Assembly: GCF_016785185.1 (NCBI RefSeq)
Contig: NZ_JAEKDY010000018.1
From: Heyndrickxia sporothermodurans
Lineage (GTDB): Bacteria; Bacillota; Bacilli; Bacillales; Bacillaceae_C
Strand: one strand, 5' to 3'
Length of the DNA: 41,513 nt
Part shown: positions 8,133 through 17,265 of the stretch, in pieces
How the letters are laid out: every line of letters starts with the position of its first letter
Position numbering within the stretch: position 1 is the stretch's first letter
Program-made: the position numbers and the translations under genes
Notes under the pieces: model-generated
Database searches by the model: none
Told to the model about the DNA's origin: nothing
Seen by the model: the letters and a program-made list of their open reading frames with translations, nothing else

Positions 8133-8277
8133 AAAAAGATCTCCTTTCATATTTTTCGAAATAATTCTTTCGTTTGTCCATTCAAAATAAAATATTAACC
8201 ATATTATACTACTTATGTCCCGTATTGCAAAGCTTGTCTGAAAATTAACGATTTTATTAAACCTCTTATCATCCTAA

Positions 8278-8306
8278 TTGACAAAAAATATAGCACGCAA
8301 TATAGT
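8278..8306 (+). promoter_or_regulatory. Strong sigma-A promoter of the MarR/MMPL operon
   Basis: TTGACA (8278-8283), exactly 17 bases, then TATAGT (8301-8306): a near-consensus vegetative promoter with a start near 8313. A MarR repressor encoded directly downstream would be expected to bind over it. AGTT...AACT around 8305-8321 is a possible but weak dyad. Confidence 0.75.
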
Positions 8307-8339
8307 TAAGGTTATCAACTGTTTAAGGGGTGAACCATT

Positions 8340-8798
8340 TTGGAAAAAGATAAAATAAAATTATTAATAAAACGATATGAAGATGTTTATCTATTCGCTA
8401 CAAAAAGAATATCGTCAATAATGTCTGAACAAGTACTGGACGGTTTTTCTATTGAACAATTTGCGATTTTAAGAAAGTTATATAATCGAAAATACATAAG
8501 AGCATCGGAATTAGCTGAAGAACTTTGTGTGAATAAGAGCGCAATTACAGTGAAAATAGAGAAATTGGAGGCAAAAGGATTCATTTTACGTCAAAGAGAC
8601 AAAGACGACCGTAGAAATATCTATCTTTCACTAACAGAAAAAGGTCAGATAATTTATGAACAAGGCGAAGCAAAGATCGAGAGCTTTGTTTCTAAGTATT
8701 TAGAGAAGTTAGATCCTAAAGATTTTGAGGCATTCATCGATCTGTACGAGAAAATTCTTTCAATCATACAAGATCATAAGGAGGAAACTAATGTATGA
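8340..8798 (+). CDS. MarR-family transcriptional regulator
   Basis: A 152-residue winged-helix protein of the MarR family. The recognition region is ELAEELCVNKSAITVKIEKL (about 55-74) and the wing carries RQRDKDDRRNIYLSLTEKG, the classic DxRxxxxxLT signature. These proteins usually repress an adjacent efflux gene until a ligand binds. It starts with TTG 8340 after AAGGGG. It overlaps the MMPL exporter gene by four bases (ATGA), so it is very likely the local regulator of that exporter and of itself. Confidence 0.88.
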   Translation: MEKDKIKLLIKRYEDVYLFATKRISSIMSEQVLDGFSIEQFAILRKLYNRKYIRASELAEELCVNKSAITVKIEKLEAKGFILRQRDKDDRRNIYLSLTEKGQIIYEQGEAKIESFVSKYLEKLDPKDFEAFIDLYEKILSIIQDHKEETNV

Positions 8799-11700
8799 AG
8801 GCGATTGTCCGTTTCCGATGGATCGTATTAGCGCTATGGATTTTAGCCGCTGCTTTATTAATATGGAAAGCACCAAATATGGAACAACTAGTCCGAGAAA
8901 AAGGCCAAATTACCGTTCCTGATGGATACCCATCAACCTTGGCACAAGAAATAATTGATAAACACGCAACTAATAAATCCCATTCAGAACCATTTATTGT
9001 TATATTCCATAATCAAAAGAAATTGACTAAAGAACAGACGGAAAATATAGAAAAAACGATTAATCAATTAAAAGATAACAAGGATAAACTAGGAATTAAT
9101 GAAATTACTACCCATTTTGGTCAAAGCGATTTAAAAGATCAGCTTGTAGCGAAAGACGGTAAAACTATCCTCGCTATGTTGGATGTAGATATGGAAAACA
9201 AGGAAGTAAAAGACGTTCGAGCAACACTTAACAAAGCCATCCAAACACCAAACGTTGAAACGATGATGACGGGTAATGGGCTAATTAATGAAGATGTTGT
9301 TATAAGTTCACAAAACGGTTTGAAAAAAACAGAGATCATCACAGTCATATTTATTTTAATCGTATTAATTTTAGTTTTCCGTTCAGTCGTAGCGCCGATT
9401 ATTCCACTTGTTACGGTAGGTTTAACGTATCTCGTTAGTCAATCGGTTGTTGCCTTTTTAGTCGATAAACTGAATTTTCCTTTATCGAATTTTACACAAA
9501 TCTTTTTAGTTGCTGTCCTTTTTGGGATCGGAACAGATTATTGTATATTACTTCTGAGCCGTTATAAGGAAGAACTTTCAAAAGGAAATGACACTTTCGG
9601 TGCAATTTTAGCTACATATAAAAGTGCCGGTAAGACAGTTGTATTTAGTGGTTTAGCAGTAATGATTGGTTTTGCATCGATTGGCTTTGCCAGTTTTAAA
9701 CTATACCAATCCGCTTCTGCAGTTGCTATTGGGGTCATTTTTTTACTAATTTCATTGCTGACGATTGTACCATTTTTTATGGCGACATTGAAAAATAAGC
9801 TATTCTGGCCGATTAAAGGTGACATTTCACATTCACAAAGCAAACTTTGGGGCTGGATGGGAAACTTAGCCATTACTCGTCCGCTCATTGCACTATGTAT
9901 AGTAGCAATTTTTACAGTCCCTTTACTCATTTCCTATGACGGTGATTTATCATATAATTCATTAGACGAAATAGGTGAAGAATATGAATCTGTAAAGGCA
10001 TTTAATTTAGTATCTGATAGCTTTGGTCCGGGTGAAATTATGCCAGTTAAAATTGTCATGGAAAATGACGAATCAATGAAATCAAAAGAATATTTAGGGT
10101 TAATCGAAAAAATTAGTAATGATTTATCACATACAAAAGATATAGAAAAGGTACGCAGTGCAACAAGACCTGTCGGAAAAATATTGGAAGAATTGTATGT
10201 GAAAAATCAAGTTGATACGGTAAGCGATGGTATCAATAAAGGAAATAAAGGAATCGGAACGATTAAAGATGGATTAAGTGATGCTGCAAAATCACTTTCA
10301 GAATCAACCCCTAAATTAAAAGAGGCGACAGAAGGGATTGGAGCCCTACAAAATGGGACGGTTAAACTCCAATCAGGATTTGGTGATTTGCAAAATACCC
10401 TTTCCAAAATTGAAGAGAATATTAGAAAAAGCGGTACAGGAACAAAAGAGATTAAATCTGGAGTGAAGGAAGCAAAAAAGGAAGCAATTAAGCTTAAAAA
10501 TGGTGCCAATGAATTGCTGAAAAGCTACCAAACCATTTATTCCGGATTGGATCAACTTACTCCGAAATATATTGAAGTAAATGCCGGGTTGAAAGAAGTT
10601 CAAAAAGCGCTGGCAAATCTAAATGGTAATTTCACTGCTATAGAAAAAGAGAATCCTAGTTTGCAAATAAATCAAAATTATATGGAAATAAAATTAACAG
10701 TTCAAGGAATCTCACAAAAATTAAAAACGGAATTAACACCAGGAATGAGTGCGCTGAATGCAAACTTAGCTAAAGTAACTAATGGACTATCTCAAGCAAA
10801 TCAAGGTTTATCAAAAATTACGTTTGGGTTAAACAGTTTTGCATCCGGATTCGATCAAATTATTTCAGGTTTAGAGAAAATTGAAAATGGCCTTACATTG
10901 CTTGCAAATGGTCAAAATAAAGTAGTAAATAAGCTACCCGAATTTTCGAATGGACTGAATCAGATTGCTGAAGGTCAAATTAAACTTCAAAAAGGTTTTA
11001 GTCCGCTTAATGGTCAGATGAATCAGTTATCAGATGGATTGACTCAAAGTGCTGATGGTCTTGGAGAAATTAAAAATGGACTTTCCGACGCCAATTCATT
11101 TTTAAATAAAATGTCTAAAGAAACACCAATCCAACAGTCCGGTATATATATTCCTGATGAATTAATAAGTAATAAGGAGTTTCAACAAGTATTTAACGTC
11201 TATTTATCTAAAGATGGGAAAGTAACAACATTCGATTTAGTACTAGATGAAAATCCATATTCTAATCAAGCAATGAAAACGATTAATGATATTGAAAATA
11301 CAGTAAAAACATCAATAAAAGGAACAAAATTAGAAAATGCCCATATTGGTATTTCAGGAATTACGAGTATGAATCATGATCTTCAAAATATGTCAAATGC
11401 TGATTATAATCGAACGGTGATGTTTATGCTCGCAGGGATCGCACTAATTTTAGTCATTCTCTTACGATCCTTAATTATGCCAATTTATCTAATCGCATCG
11501 TTACTACTAACCTATTACTCTTCAATGGCGATTACTGAGCTGATCTTTGTTAATCTACTTGGTCATTCCGGGATAAGTTGGGCGGTACCTTTTTTCGGTT
11601 TTGTTATTATCATGGCATTAGGTGTAGACTATTCTATTTTCTTAATGGATCGATTTTCAGAATATCGCCACATAAATGTTAAAGAAGGTATGTTACTTGC

Positions 11701-11920
11701 AATGAAAAACATGGGTACGGTTATCATATCTGCTGCCATTATATTAGCGGGTACCTTTGCTGCGATGCTTCCTTCAGGCGTGATGTCATTGCTGCAAATT
11801 GCTACAATCGTGTTGTCAGGTCTATTATTCTATGCCTTTATCATCTTACCGTTGTTTGTACCCGTTATGGTAAGATCTCTTGGAAAAGGAAATTGGTGGC
11901 CCTTCATTTCTAACAAATAA
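8795..11920 (+). CDS. MMPL/RND-family exporter with xxxLxxG heptad-repeat ectodomain
   Basis: A 1041-residue membrane protein of the MMPL branch of the RND superfamily. TM1 is at about 5-25, followed by an extracellular domain (about 30-175), a five- to six-helix bundle (about 178-390) with GIGTDYCILLLSRYKEE, a second, very long extracellular domain (about 395-850) and a second helix bundle with ALGVDYSIFLMDRFSEYR. The GxxxDY motifs are the proton-relay type typical of MMPL transporters. Residues about 480-770 are full of L-x-x-G heptads (LQNGTVKLQSG, GLTLLANGQ, GLNQIAEGQ), as in YhgE/Pip-like proteins, which suggests a long extracellular coil. Its substrate is unknown; the MarR partner suggests export of a toxic or lipid-like compound. 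Confidence 0.9.
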   Translation: MKAIVRFRWIVLALWILAAALLIWKAPNMEQLVREKGQITVPDGYPSTLAQEIIDKHATNKSHSEPFIVIFHNQKKLTKEQTENIEKTINQLKDNKDKLGINEITTHFGQSDLKDQLVAKDGKTILAMLDVDMENKEVKDVRATLNKAIQTPNVETMMTGNGLINEDVVISSQNGLKKTEIITVIFILIVLILVFRSVVAPIIPLVTVGLTYLVSQSVVAFLVDKLNFPLSNFTQIFLVAVLFGIGTDYCILLLSRYKEELSKGNDTFGAILATYKSAGKTVVFSGLAVMIGFASIGFASFKLYQSASAVAIGVIFLLISLLTIVPFFMATLKNKLFWPIKGDISHSQSKLWGWMGNLAITRPLIALCIVAIFTVPLLISYDGDLSYNSLDEIGEEYESVKAFNLVSDSFGPGEIMPVKIVMENDESMKSKEYLGLIEKISNDLSHTKDIEKVRSATRPVGKILEELYVKNQVDTVSDGINKGNKGIGTIKDGLSDAAKSLSESTPKLKEATEGIGALQNGTVKLQSGFGDLQNTLSKIEENIRKSGTGTKEIKSGVKEAKKEAIKLKNGANELLKSYQTIYSGLDQLTPKYIEVNAGLKEVQKALANLNGNFTAIEKENPSLQINQNYMEIKLTVQGISQKLKTELTPGMSALNANLAKVTNGLSQANQGLSKITFGLNSFASGFDQIISGLEKIENGLTLLANGQNKVVNKLPEFSNGLNQIAEGQIKLQKGFSPLNGQMNQLSDGLTQSADGLGEIKNGLSDANSFLNKMSKETPIQQSGIYIPDELISNKEFQQVFNVYLSKDGKVTTFDLVLDENPYSNQAMKTINDIENTVKTSIKGTKLENAHIGISGITSMNHDLQNMSNADYNRTVMFMLAGIALILVILLRSLIMPIYLIASLLLTYYSSMAITELIFVNLLGHSGISWAVPFFGFVIIMALGVDYSIFLMDRFSEYRHINVKEGMLLAMKNMGTVIISAAIILAGTFAAMLPSGVMSLLQIATIVLSGLLFYAFIILPLFVPVMVRSLGKGNWWPFISNK

Positions 11921-11956
11921 TTTAACGGGCCGGGTTTAAAAACCTGGCCAAACTTT

Positions 11957-12003
11957 AGAATAGACATTTTTAATTATTTTTTAAATGCCTATTCTTTTTT
12001 CTT
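11957..12003 (+). terminator. Terminator of the MarR/MMPL operon
   Basis: AGAATAGACATTT (11957-11969) pairs with AAATGCCTATTCT (11983-11995), with one mismatch, and is followed by a T run. A separate GC-rich hairpin (11928-11936 with 11941-11949) sits just before it but lacks a T tract. Confidence 0.75.
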
Positions 12004-12092
12004 AATTCCTTGTAAAATAGACAATAATAGAGAAAAAACAACAGATTTTTTATGGGTTAATTGGATAACAAGGGTAAAAAAAGGATGAGATT

Positions 12093-14189
12093 ATGAATCA
12101 GAAAAATAATAGACAAATAAATGATATGAAGCATCCTGAAAATCTTTTTGAAGAAAAAATGGTTAAAGACATTTTTTTTACGCAGCTTTCGGACAAAATT
12201 ATAATTTTGAAAGTGGAACAAGGTGGGAAATTTCGCTATGTCTATGCAAATGAAAAAGGATTAGAACATGCTAATCTTCATAAGAATGATATGGGGAAGT
12301 TATTAACAGAGGCTTTACCGAAAGAGCATGCTAAACATTTAATCCATTATTATAAAGAGGTAATAGAAACAAACGATACCGTAGTTTTTTTGGATGAAAT
12401 AGAAATCGAAAATGGGGAAAAAAGAATTTTTGAATCTCGCCTTACTGGGATTACCGATAAAAATAATACGATTAATTATATTGTTTCGGTTACAAGAGAT
12501 ATTTCGTATACTGCATTTGAAAAAAAACAATTAATGGAGAGTACAGAAATATACCAATCTCTTATTATACATAATTTAGATGCAATATTTTCTGTAAATG
12601 AAAAGGGACGAATATTAAATGTAAATCCTGCAAGTCAAGAAATGTTTGGGTATTCGGAAAATGAAATGCTTGATCGTTCGATTTACGATTTTGTCGATAG
12701 AAAAAGTGTATCAGATATTTTTCGGGTGATGACTAATACATTATTAGGTGAACCCCAAACAAGTGATTGTATCTTTATCGGCAATGAAGAAAGGAAGATA
12801 AATGTTCAACTAAAAACAGTACCGATAATAGTGAACGAAAAAATTATTGGTATATATATTATTATTCGTGATTTAACAGAGCAATGGGAGAATCATGAAA
12901 AAATGAATTTTATGGCGATGCACGATCATTTAACTGGATTATGGAATCGTCGTGCGCTTATGGAACATTTGCAAATGGAAATTGCTAATTCAAAGCAGAA
13001 AAAGCGTGAATTTGCTTTATTATATATGGATATAGATCGTTTTAAATATTTCAATGATACACTTGGCCACCAAGCTGGAGATGTTTTGTTAAAACAAACA
13101 GCAGAAAGATTAGGTACTTTAAAACTAGCTAATTATCGTGTTTACCGTTTAGGCGGAGATGAGTTTGTTATTTTGTTACCGGGTCATGAAAAAAGAGAAG
13201 TCAATCGATTTTCACAAAATATATTAGCTTTATTTAATATCCCTTTTGATATTAATGGACAGGACTATTATGTCACACCATCTATAGGAATAAGTATGTT
13301 TCCCGCAGACGGTCAAGATTCGGAAACATTAATAAAAAATGCTGATGGTGCACTTCTTCAGGTGAAAGAAAAGGGCAAAGGTCATTTTCGATTTTATCGT
13401 TCTGATATGAAAGATGCCTTTCCAAACTATATTCTAATGGAGGCTCATTTACGTAAAGCGATTGAGATGAATGAATTTGTAATGCATTATCAGCCCCAAG
13501 TCAATTTAAAAACAGGAAAAATAAAAACATTTGAAGCATTATTACGTTGGCAAAACAGGAAATTTGGAAATGTTCCGCCATCACAGTTTATTCCATTGGC
13601 TGAAGAAACAGGATTAATTATTCCGATTGGAGAGTGGGTAATTCATAGTGTTTGTTCCCAATTAGCGGATTGGCGTAACAAAGGTTATAAGGATATACGT
13701 GTTGCAATTAATATATCTCCAAAGCAATTTCTGCAAACGAACTTACCGGAAATCATTCAAAAAGCATTATTCATGAATCAATTACCTGCATCTGCATTGG
13801 AAATTGAAATTACTGAAGGTGCGATGGAAGATACAATCGCTGCACTTTCAATGTTGCATCGTTTAAAGAAGATAGGAATTATCATTTCTGTTGATGATTT
13901 CGGTACGGGGTATTCTTCGTTAAATTATTTAAAAAGATTTCCTATCGATATTTTGAAAATTGATCAGTCTTTTGTTCGTGAAATTCAAGTAAATGAAAAA
14001 GATGCAGCAATTACAAAAACAATCATACATCTTGCCCATAATTTAGGGATGGAAGTGATTGCAGAGGGTGTAGAAGAAGAAGATCAAGTTCAATTTCTTG
14101 TATCCGCTCAATGTCAGAAGGCTCAAGGGTACTATTTTAGCCGCCCGGTCAGCGCGAAAGAAATTGAGCAAAAAGTTTTATATATATAG
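12093..14189 (+). CDS. PAS-PAS-GGDEF-EAL cyclic-di-GMP turnover protein
   Basis: A 698-residue signalling protein without predicted membrane segments. Two PAS-like domains (about 30-140 and 150-265) precede a GGDEF diguanylate cyclase domain (about 270-435) and an EAL phosphodiesterase domain (about 445-698). The cyclase motif GGDEF (354-358) is intact. EAL motifs FEALLRW (480-486), AINISPKQF, EITE, DDFGTGYSSL (601-610), KID and EGVE are also present, so both activities look possible. The usual RxxD inhibitory site before GGDEF is KLAN here, so product inhibition may be lost. The PAS domains probably sense redox state or a small ligand. It resembles B. subtilis YkoW in type. AAAGGATGAG precedes the ATG. 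It stands alone, after a terminator. Confidence 0.92.
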   Translation: MNQKNNRQINDMKHPENLFEEKMVKDIFFTQLSDKIIILKVEQGGKFRYVYANEKGLEHANLHKNDMGKLLTEALPKEHAKHLIHYYKEVIETNDTVVFLDEIEIENGEKRIFESRLTGITDKNNTINYIVSVTRDISYTAFEKKQLMESTEIYQSLIIHNLDAIFSVNEKGRILNVNPASQEMFGYSENEMLDRSIYDFVDRKSVSDIFRVMTNTLLGEPQTSDCIFIGNEERKINVQLKTVPIIVNEKIIGIYIIIRDLTEQWENHEKMNFMAMHDHLTGLWNRRALMEHLQMEIANSKQKKREFALLYMDIDRFKYFNDTLGHQAGDVLLKQTAERLGTLKLANYRVYRLGGDEFVILLPGHEKREVNRFSQNILALFNIPFDINGQDYYVTPSIGISMFPADGQDSETLIKNADGALLQVKEKGKGHFRFYRSDMKDAFPNYILMEAHLRKAIEMNEFVMHYQPQVNLKTGKIKTFEALLRWQNRKFGNVPPSQFIPLAEETGLIIPIGEWVIHSVCSQLADWRNKGYKDIRVAINISPKQFLQTNLPEIIQKALFMNQLPASALEIEITEGAMEDTIAALSMLHRLKKIGIIISVDDFGTGYSSLNYLKRFPIDILKIDQSFVREIQVNEKDAAITKTIIHLAHNLGMEVIAEGVEEEDQVQFLVSAQCQKAQGYYFSRPVSAKEIEQKVLYI

Positions 14190-14342
14190 TGATTTCAATC
14201 GTCTATTGCTGTTTAGGAAATATGGATAAATTTGTTGTTAAAGTTGTTAACGAAAATCATACTATTTTATAATATAATTAATTTAGAGACTTAAAGAATA
14301 TGAAGTTTCCATTTGATGTTTCTAAAAAGGGAGGTTTCAATT

Positions 14343-14564
14343 ATGACACCACATGAGCATTTGGATATACTATATTTTCCTTCTGAAAAAGGGGTATTAA
14401 AAATATTTTCATATGGTTTTTCCCCTTCCGGTGCTTGGGGACAGGTTTATACAGAATATAATGATATTACGGTGACGGTTAAAGGGTATAATCGAAAAAA
14501 ATCAATTATCCGCTCGTTAACGAAATTAAATGAGTCTCTATTAAATAAGATGGAAGATAAATAG
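14343..14564 (+). CDS. Small uncharacterised protein (73 aa)
   Basis: A 73-residue soluble protein of no family I recognise. It opens MTPHEHLDILYFPSEKGVLK, has an aromatic/Gly patch (FSYGFSPSGAWGQVYTEY) and a basic end helix. The start is ATG 14343, eight bases after the strong site AAGGGAGG; an upstream in-frame ATG at 14313 lacks such support. A plausible promoter is TTAACG (14247-14252) with TAATAT 17 bases on. It is followed by a long, perfect terminator hairpin, so it is an independent gene. Confidence 0.7.
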   Translation: MTPHEHLDILYFPSEKGVLKIFSYGFSPSGAWGQVYTEYNDITVTVKGYNRKKSIIRSLTKLNESLLNKMEDK

Positions 14565-14579
14565 AATGGCCCTTTTATA

Positions 14580-14634
14580 AACAGTACCTGTAGAGTAGAC
14601 AGTGAAAAAATCTACTCTACAGGTACTGTTTTTC
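14580..14634 (+). terminator. Long perfect-stem terminator
   Basis: A 20-bp perfect inverted repeat (14580-14599 and 14611-14630) with an 11-base loop is followed by a short T run. The stem contains no A/T-rich base on the left side, so it works best in the + direction. It separates the 73-residue gene from fadH. Confidence 0.82.
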
Positions 14635-14697
14635 GGTCCTTTTATTTTTGCATTGTTTTTATGAAAATAATTTGCAATATTTCAAATCACTTCATGT

Positions 14698-14722
14698 TAC
14701 AATATGAGTGAGTATTCATTCA
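14698..14722 (+). promoter_or_regulatory. fadH promoter -10 with FadR-type operator
   Basis: An extended -10 (TGT then TACAAT, 14698-14703) is followed directly by TGAGTGAGTATTCATTCA (14705-14722). This is a dyad with one mismatch, matching the TGAATGA-N4-TCATTCA type of operator bound by Bacillus FadR (YsiA), the fatty-acid degradation repressor. It covers the predicted transcription start, so FadR would block initiation until long-chain acyl-CoA releases it. fadH belongs to the FadR regulon in B. subtilis. Confidence 0.75.
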
Positions 14723-14739
14723 TGAAGGAGGAGACGTAA

Positions 14740-15504
14740 TTGAAAGATAAAGTTGTTATTATTACTGGTGGTTCTAGTGGAATGGGAATGCATATGGCGT
14801 ATCGATTTGCTAAAGAAGGAGCAAGTGTTGTTGTTACTGGAAGAAATGAAGAACGCCTCGAAAATGTGAAAAAGGAGTTACTTCAATTTCATTCTAATAT
14901 TTTGACTGTACAGATGGATGTAAGAAATCCGGAAGATGTTGAACGAATGGTGCAGGAAGTAAATGATAAGTTTGGCAGAATTGATTTTCTGGTAAATAAT
15001 GCAGCAGGAAACTTTATTACTCACGCGGAAAAGTTATCGGTAAATGGCTGGAATTCTGTCATAAATATTGTTTTAAATGGAACTTTTTATTGTTCAAGAG
15101 CAGTAGGAAACTATTGGATTGAGAATAAGATTAAAGGAAGCATAATCAATATGGTAGCAACATATGCTTGGGATGCTGGTCCTGGTGTCGTACATTCCGC
15201 TGCAGCTAAAGCTGGAGTATTGTCTTTGACCCGCACACTTGCGGTTGAATGGGGAAGAAAATATGGAATACGGGTGAATGCCATTGCACCTGGACCAATT
15301 GAAAGAACCGGTGGAGCGGATAAACTTTGGGAATCAGAGGAGGCTGCAAAAAGAACACTACATAGTGTACCACTAGGACGATTAGGAACACCTGAAGAAA
15401 TTGCGGGCTTGGCTTATTATCTTTTTTCTGAACAGGCAGCATATATAAATGGTGAATGTATCACAATGGATGGAGGTCAATGGTTAAATCAATATCCTTT
15501 TTAA
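14740..15504 (+). CDS. fadH: 2,4-dienoyl-CoA reductase (SDR family)
   Basis: A 254-residue short-chain dehydrogenase matching B. subtilis FadH (YkuF). It reduces 2,4-dienoyl-CoA with NADPH so that unsaturated fatty acids can be beta-oxidised. The cofactor loop is ITGGSSGMGMHMA, followed by NNAAGNF and the catalytic-region stretch ATYAWDAGPGVVHSAAAKAG, as in dienoyl-CoA reductases, where the canonical YxxxK tyrosine is displaced. The C-terminus TMDGGQWLNQYPF is also characteristic. It starts at TTG 14740 after a perfect AAGGAGGAG site and is controlled by a FadR-type operator. B. subtilis has fadG next; it is not present here. Confidence 0.93.
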   Translation: MKDKVVIITGGSSGMGMHMAYRFAKEGASVVVTGRNEERLENVKKELLQFHSNILTVQMDVRNPEDVERMVQEVNDKFGRIDFLVNNAAGNFITHAEKLSVNGWNSVINIVLNGTFYCSRAVGNYWIENKIKGSIINMVATYAWDAGPGVVHSAAAKAGVLSLTRTLAVEWGRKYGIRVNAIAPGPIERTGGADKLWESEEAAKRTLHSVPLGRLGTPEEIAGLAYYLFSEQAAYINGECITMDGGQWLNQYPF

Positions 15505-15599
15505 CACAAACTGTTATAGTGAAGCACTTTTCGTGATAACCTCTATACGAGAGTGTTATTATAATATGAAAAGGTCTAAGCTAAGGAGATGTGTTATAG

Positions 15600-16322
15600 A
15601 TGAAAATAGAAATATGGTCTGATTTTGTTTGCCCATTTTGTTATATAGGTAAAAGAAGACTCGAAATGGCATTAGAACAGTTTCCGGAAAGGGATCAAGT
15701 GGAAATCGCTTATCGAAGCTATGAATTAGATCCAAATGCGAGTAAGAATAATAAATTGAATATACATGAGGCATTGGCAAAGAAATATGGTATGAGCATA
15801 GAGCAAGCGAAAGAAGCAAATGAAAATATAGGGGAACAAGCGGCAGAAATAGGATTAACTTATAAATTTGATTCGATGATCCCGACAAATACATTCGATG
15901 CCCATCGATTGGCGAAGTTTGCTGCAGAAAAATCGTTTGGTGCGGCAATGACTGAACGATTACTAAAAGCATATTTTACAGACTCAAAAAAAATAAGTGA
16001 TTTAAATACTTTAGCAGATTTGGCAGAGGAAATCGGCTTAAATCGTGAAGAAACAATTGAAATGCTAAATGGGTCAAAATACTCAGATGCTGTGCGAGAT
16101 GATGAGGATGAGGCTAAACAAATAGGAATTACAGGCGTCCCATTTTTTGTATTAAATCAAAAATACGCTATTTCCGGTGCACAACCTGTTGAAGCATTTG
16201 TAAATGCATTAAACATGGTATGGGAAGAGGAACAAGGGAAAACACCTTTGAAAATGATCAATCCTAATAAAGCAAAAAGTGAATACTGTACGGATGAAGG
16301 TTGTTTTGTTTCAGAAGACTAA
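15600..16322 (+). CDS. DsbA-family oxidoreductase, FrnE/YwbO type
   Basis: A 240-residue thioredoxin-fold protein of the FrnE group. The redox motif CPFC lies at residues 11-14 (SDFVCPFCYIGKRRLE) and the cis-proline loop is GITGVPFFVLNQ. A helical domain (about 45-150) is inserted in the thioredoxin fold. There is no signal peptide, so it acts in the cytoplasm. The C-terminus carries an extra cysteine pair (YCTDEGCFV), seen in some FrnE proteins. It has an AAGGAGATG ribosome site. An imperfect dyad and TATAAT (15560-15565) lie just upstream. It runs into the acetamidase gene with about ten bases between them. Confidence 0.9.
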   Translation: MKIEIWSDFVCPFCYIGKRRLEMALEQFPERDQVEIAYRSYELDPNASKNNKLNIHEALAKKYGMSIEQAKEANENIGEQAAEIGLTYKFDSMIPTNTFDAHRLAKFAAEKSFGAAMTERLLKAYFTDSKKISDLNTLADLAEEIGLNREETIEMLNGSKYSDAVRDDEDEAKQIGITGVPFFVLNQKYAISGAQPVEAFVNALNMVWEEEQGKTPLKMINPNKAKSEYCTDEGCFVSED

Positions 16323-16344
16323 AGGATAAAAGGTGGGGGAACTT

Positions 16345-17229
16345 TTGAAAACACTTCAAAAAGGGAAATCTATATTAAGTTTTTCTTCTAGGCATCAACC
16401 TGCATATACAGTTGATTTAGGTGAAACTTTTTCTGTTGAAACATTTGATTGCTATGGAGGGGCCATTACAAGCGCTGAGCAGTTGCGACCAAATATGCAA
16501 ATTGATTATATTAATCCGGCAACAGGTCCAATTTTTATAAATAATCTAAAATCGGGAGAAACACTTGTTGTTGACATCGAAGATATTCAGTTAGATAAAA
16601 AGGGTGTAATGGTCTTATATCCTGGAATGGGGCCCCTTGGGGAATTGGTGAAAGAGACAGATACGAGAATTTTCGACGTTAATAATGGGAAAATTTCATT
16701 TAATGATGCAATTGAACTTCCTATTAAGCCGATGATTGGTGTGATTGGTACGGCTCCGCTTGAAGGGGATGTTTTGTGTGAGTCACCCGGTGATCACGGT
16801 GGTAATATGGATACTAAATATATTACTACTGGAAACAAAGTATATCTTCCGGTCTTTCATGATGGGGGGATGTTAGCTTTAGGAGATTTACATGCAACGA
16901 TGGGCGATGGAGAACTGAATGGTTCTGGTGTAGAAATTGGTGGGAAAGTTACAATGACTTTGTCAAAAATTCATGAAGCAATTCCTATGCCAATCGTAGA
17001 AACAGAAGAATCATTTATGTATATTTCTTCTGCCGAAAACTTGGAACAAGCATCAAGCAAAGGAATGGAAGCAGTCGTCCATTTATTTGAAAAAAAGCTT
17101 GCATTATCATTTAATGATGCCTATAGGCTACTCAGCGCGGTTTGTGATCTTCAAATAAGTCAAATTGTCAATCCGTTAGTTACGGTTAGAATAGTTATAC
17201 CAAAAACAGTATTATCGAATATTTTCTAA
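16345..17229 (+). CDS. Acetamidase/formamidase family protein
   Basis: A roughly 294-residue member of the FmdA/AmdA family, which hydrolyses formamide or acetamide to ammonia and the acid. Family features are GGAITSAEQL near the N-terminus, the CESPGDHGGNMDTKYI segment with probable metal-binding Asp/His residues, and GDLHATMGDGELNGSGVE. It is complete. Two starts are possible: GTG 16333 (with AAAGG upstream) or TTG 16345 (with AGGTGGGG upstream). TTG gives MKTLQKGKS, close to the family N-terminus, so I prefer it. It is probably co-transcribed with the FrnE gene and ends at the hairpin 17242-17265. Confidence 0.88.
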   Translation: MKTLQKGKSILSFSSRHQPAYTVDLGETFSVETFDCYGGAITSAEQLRPNMQIDYINPATGPIFINNLKSGETLVVDIEDIQLDKKGVMVLYPGMGPLGELVKETDTRIFDVNNGKISFNDAIELPIKPMIGVIGTAPLEGDVLCESPGDHGGNMDTKYITTGNKVYLPVFHDGGMLALGDLHATMGDGELNGSGVEIGGKVTMTLSKIHEAIPMPIVETEESFMYISSAENLEQASSKGMEAVVHLFEKKLALSFNDAYRLLSAVCDLQISQIVNPLVTVRIVIPKTVLSNIF

Positions 17230-17241
17230 ATCTAGTGAGAT

Positions 17242-17265
17242 CCATCCGTTTAGGATGGTTTTTTT
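17242..17265 (+). terminator. Terminator of the FrnE/acetamidase unit
   Basis: CCATCC (17242-17247) pairs with GGATGG (17253-17258), followed by seven T residues. Confidence 0.82.

Noticed and set aside
9562..9930. 122-residue minus-strand ORF within the MMPL exporter gene
   Set aside because: Composition is that of the reverse reading of membrane helices; the forward gene is clearly real.
15536..15565. Dyad ATAACCTCT...AGAG-T-GTTAT next to TATAAT upstream of the FrnE gene as a defined operator
   Set aside because: A bulged 9-bp stem without a matching -35 or T run; mentioned with the gene but too weak for a separate call.
15559..15972. 137-residue minus-strand ORF opposite the FrnE gene
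   Set aside because: Leu/Ser/His-rich antisense reading of a well-supported oxidoreductase gene; no start context.
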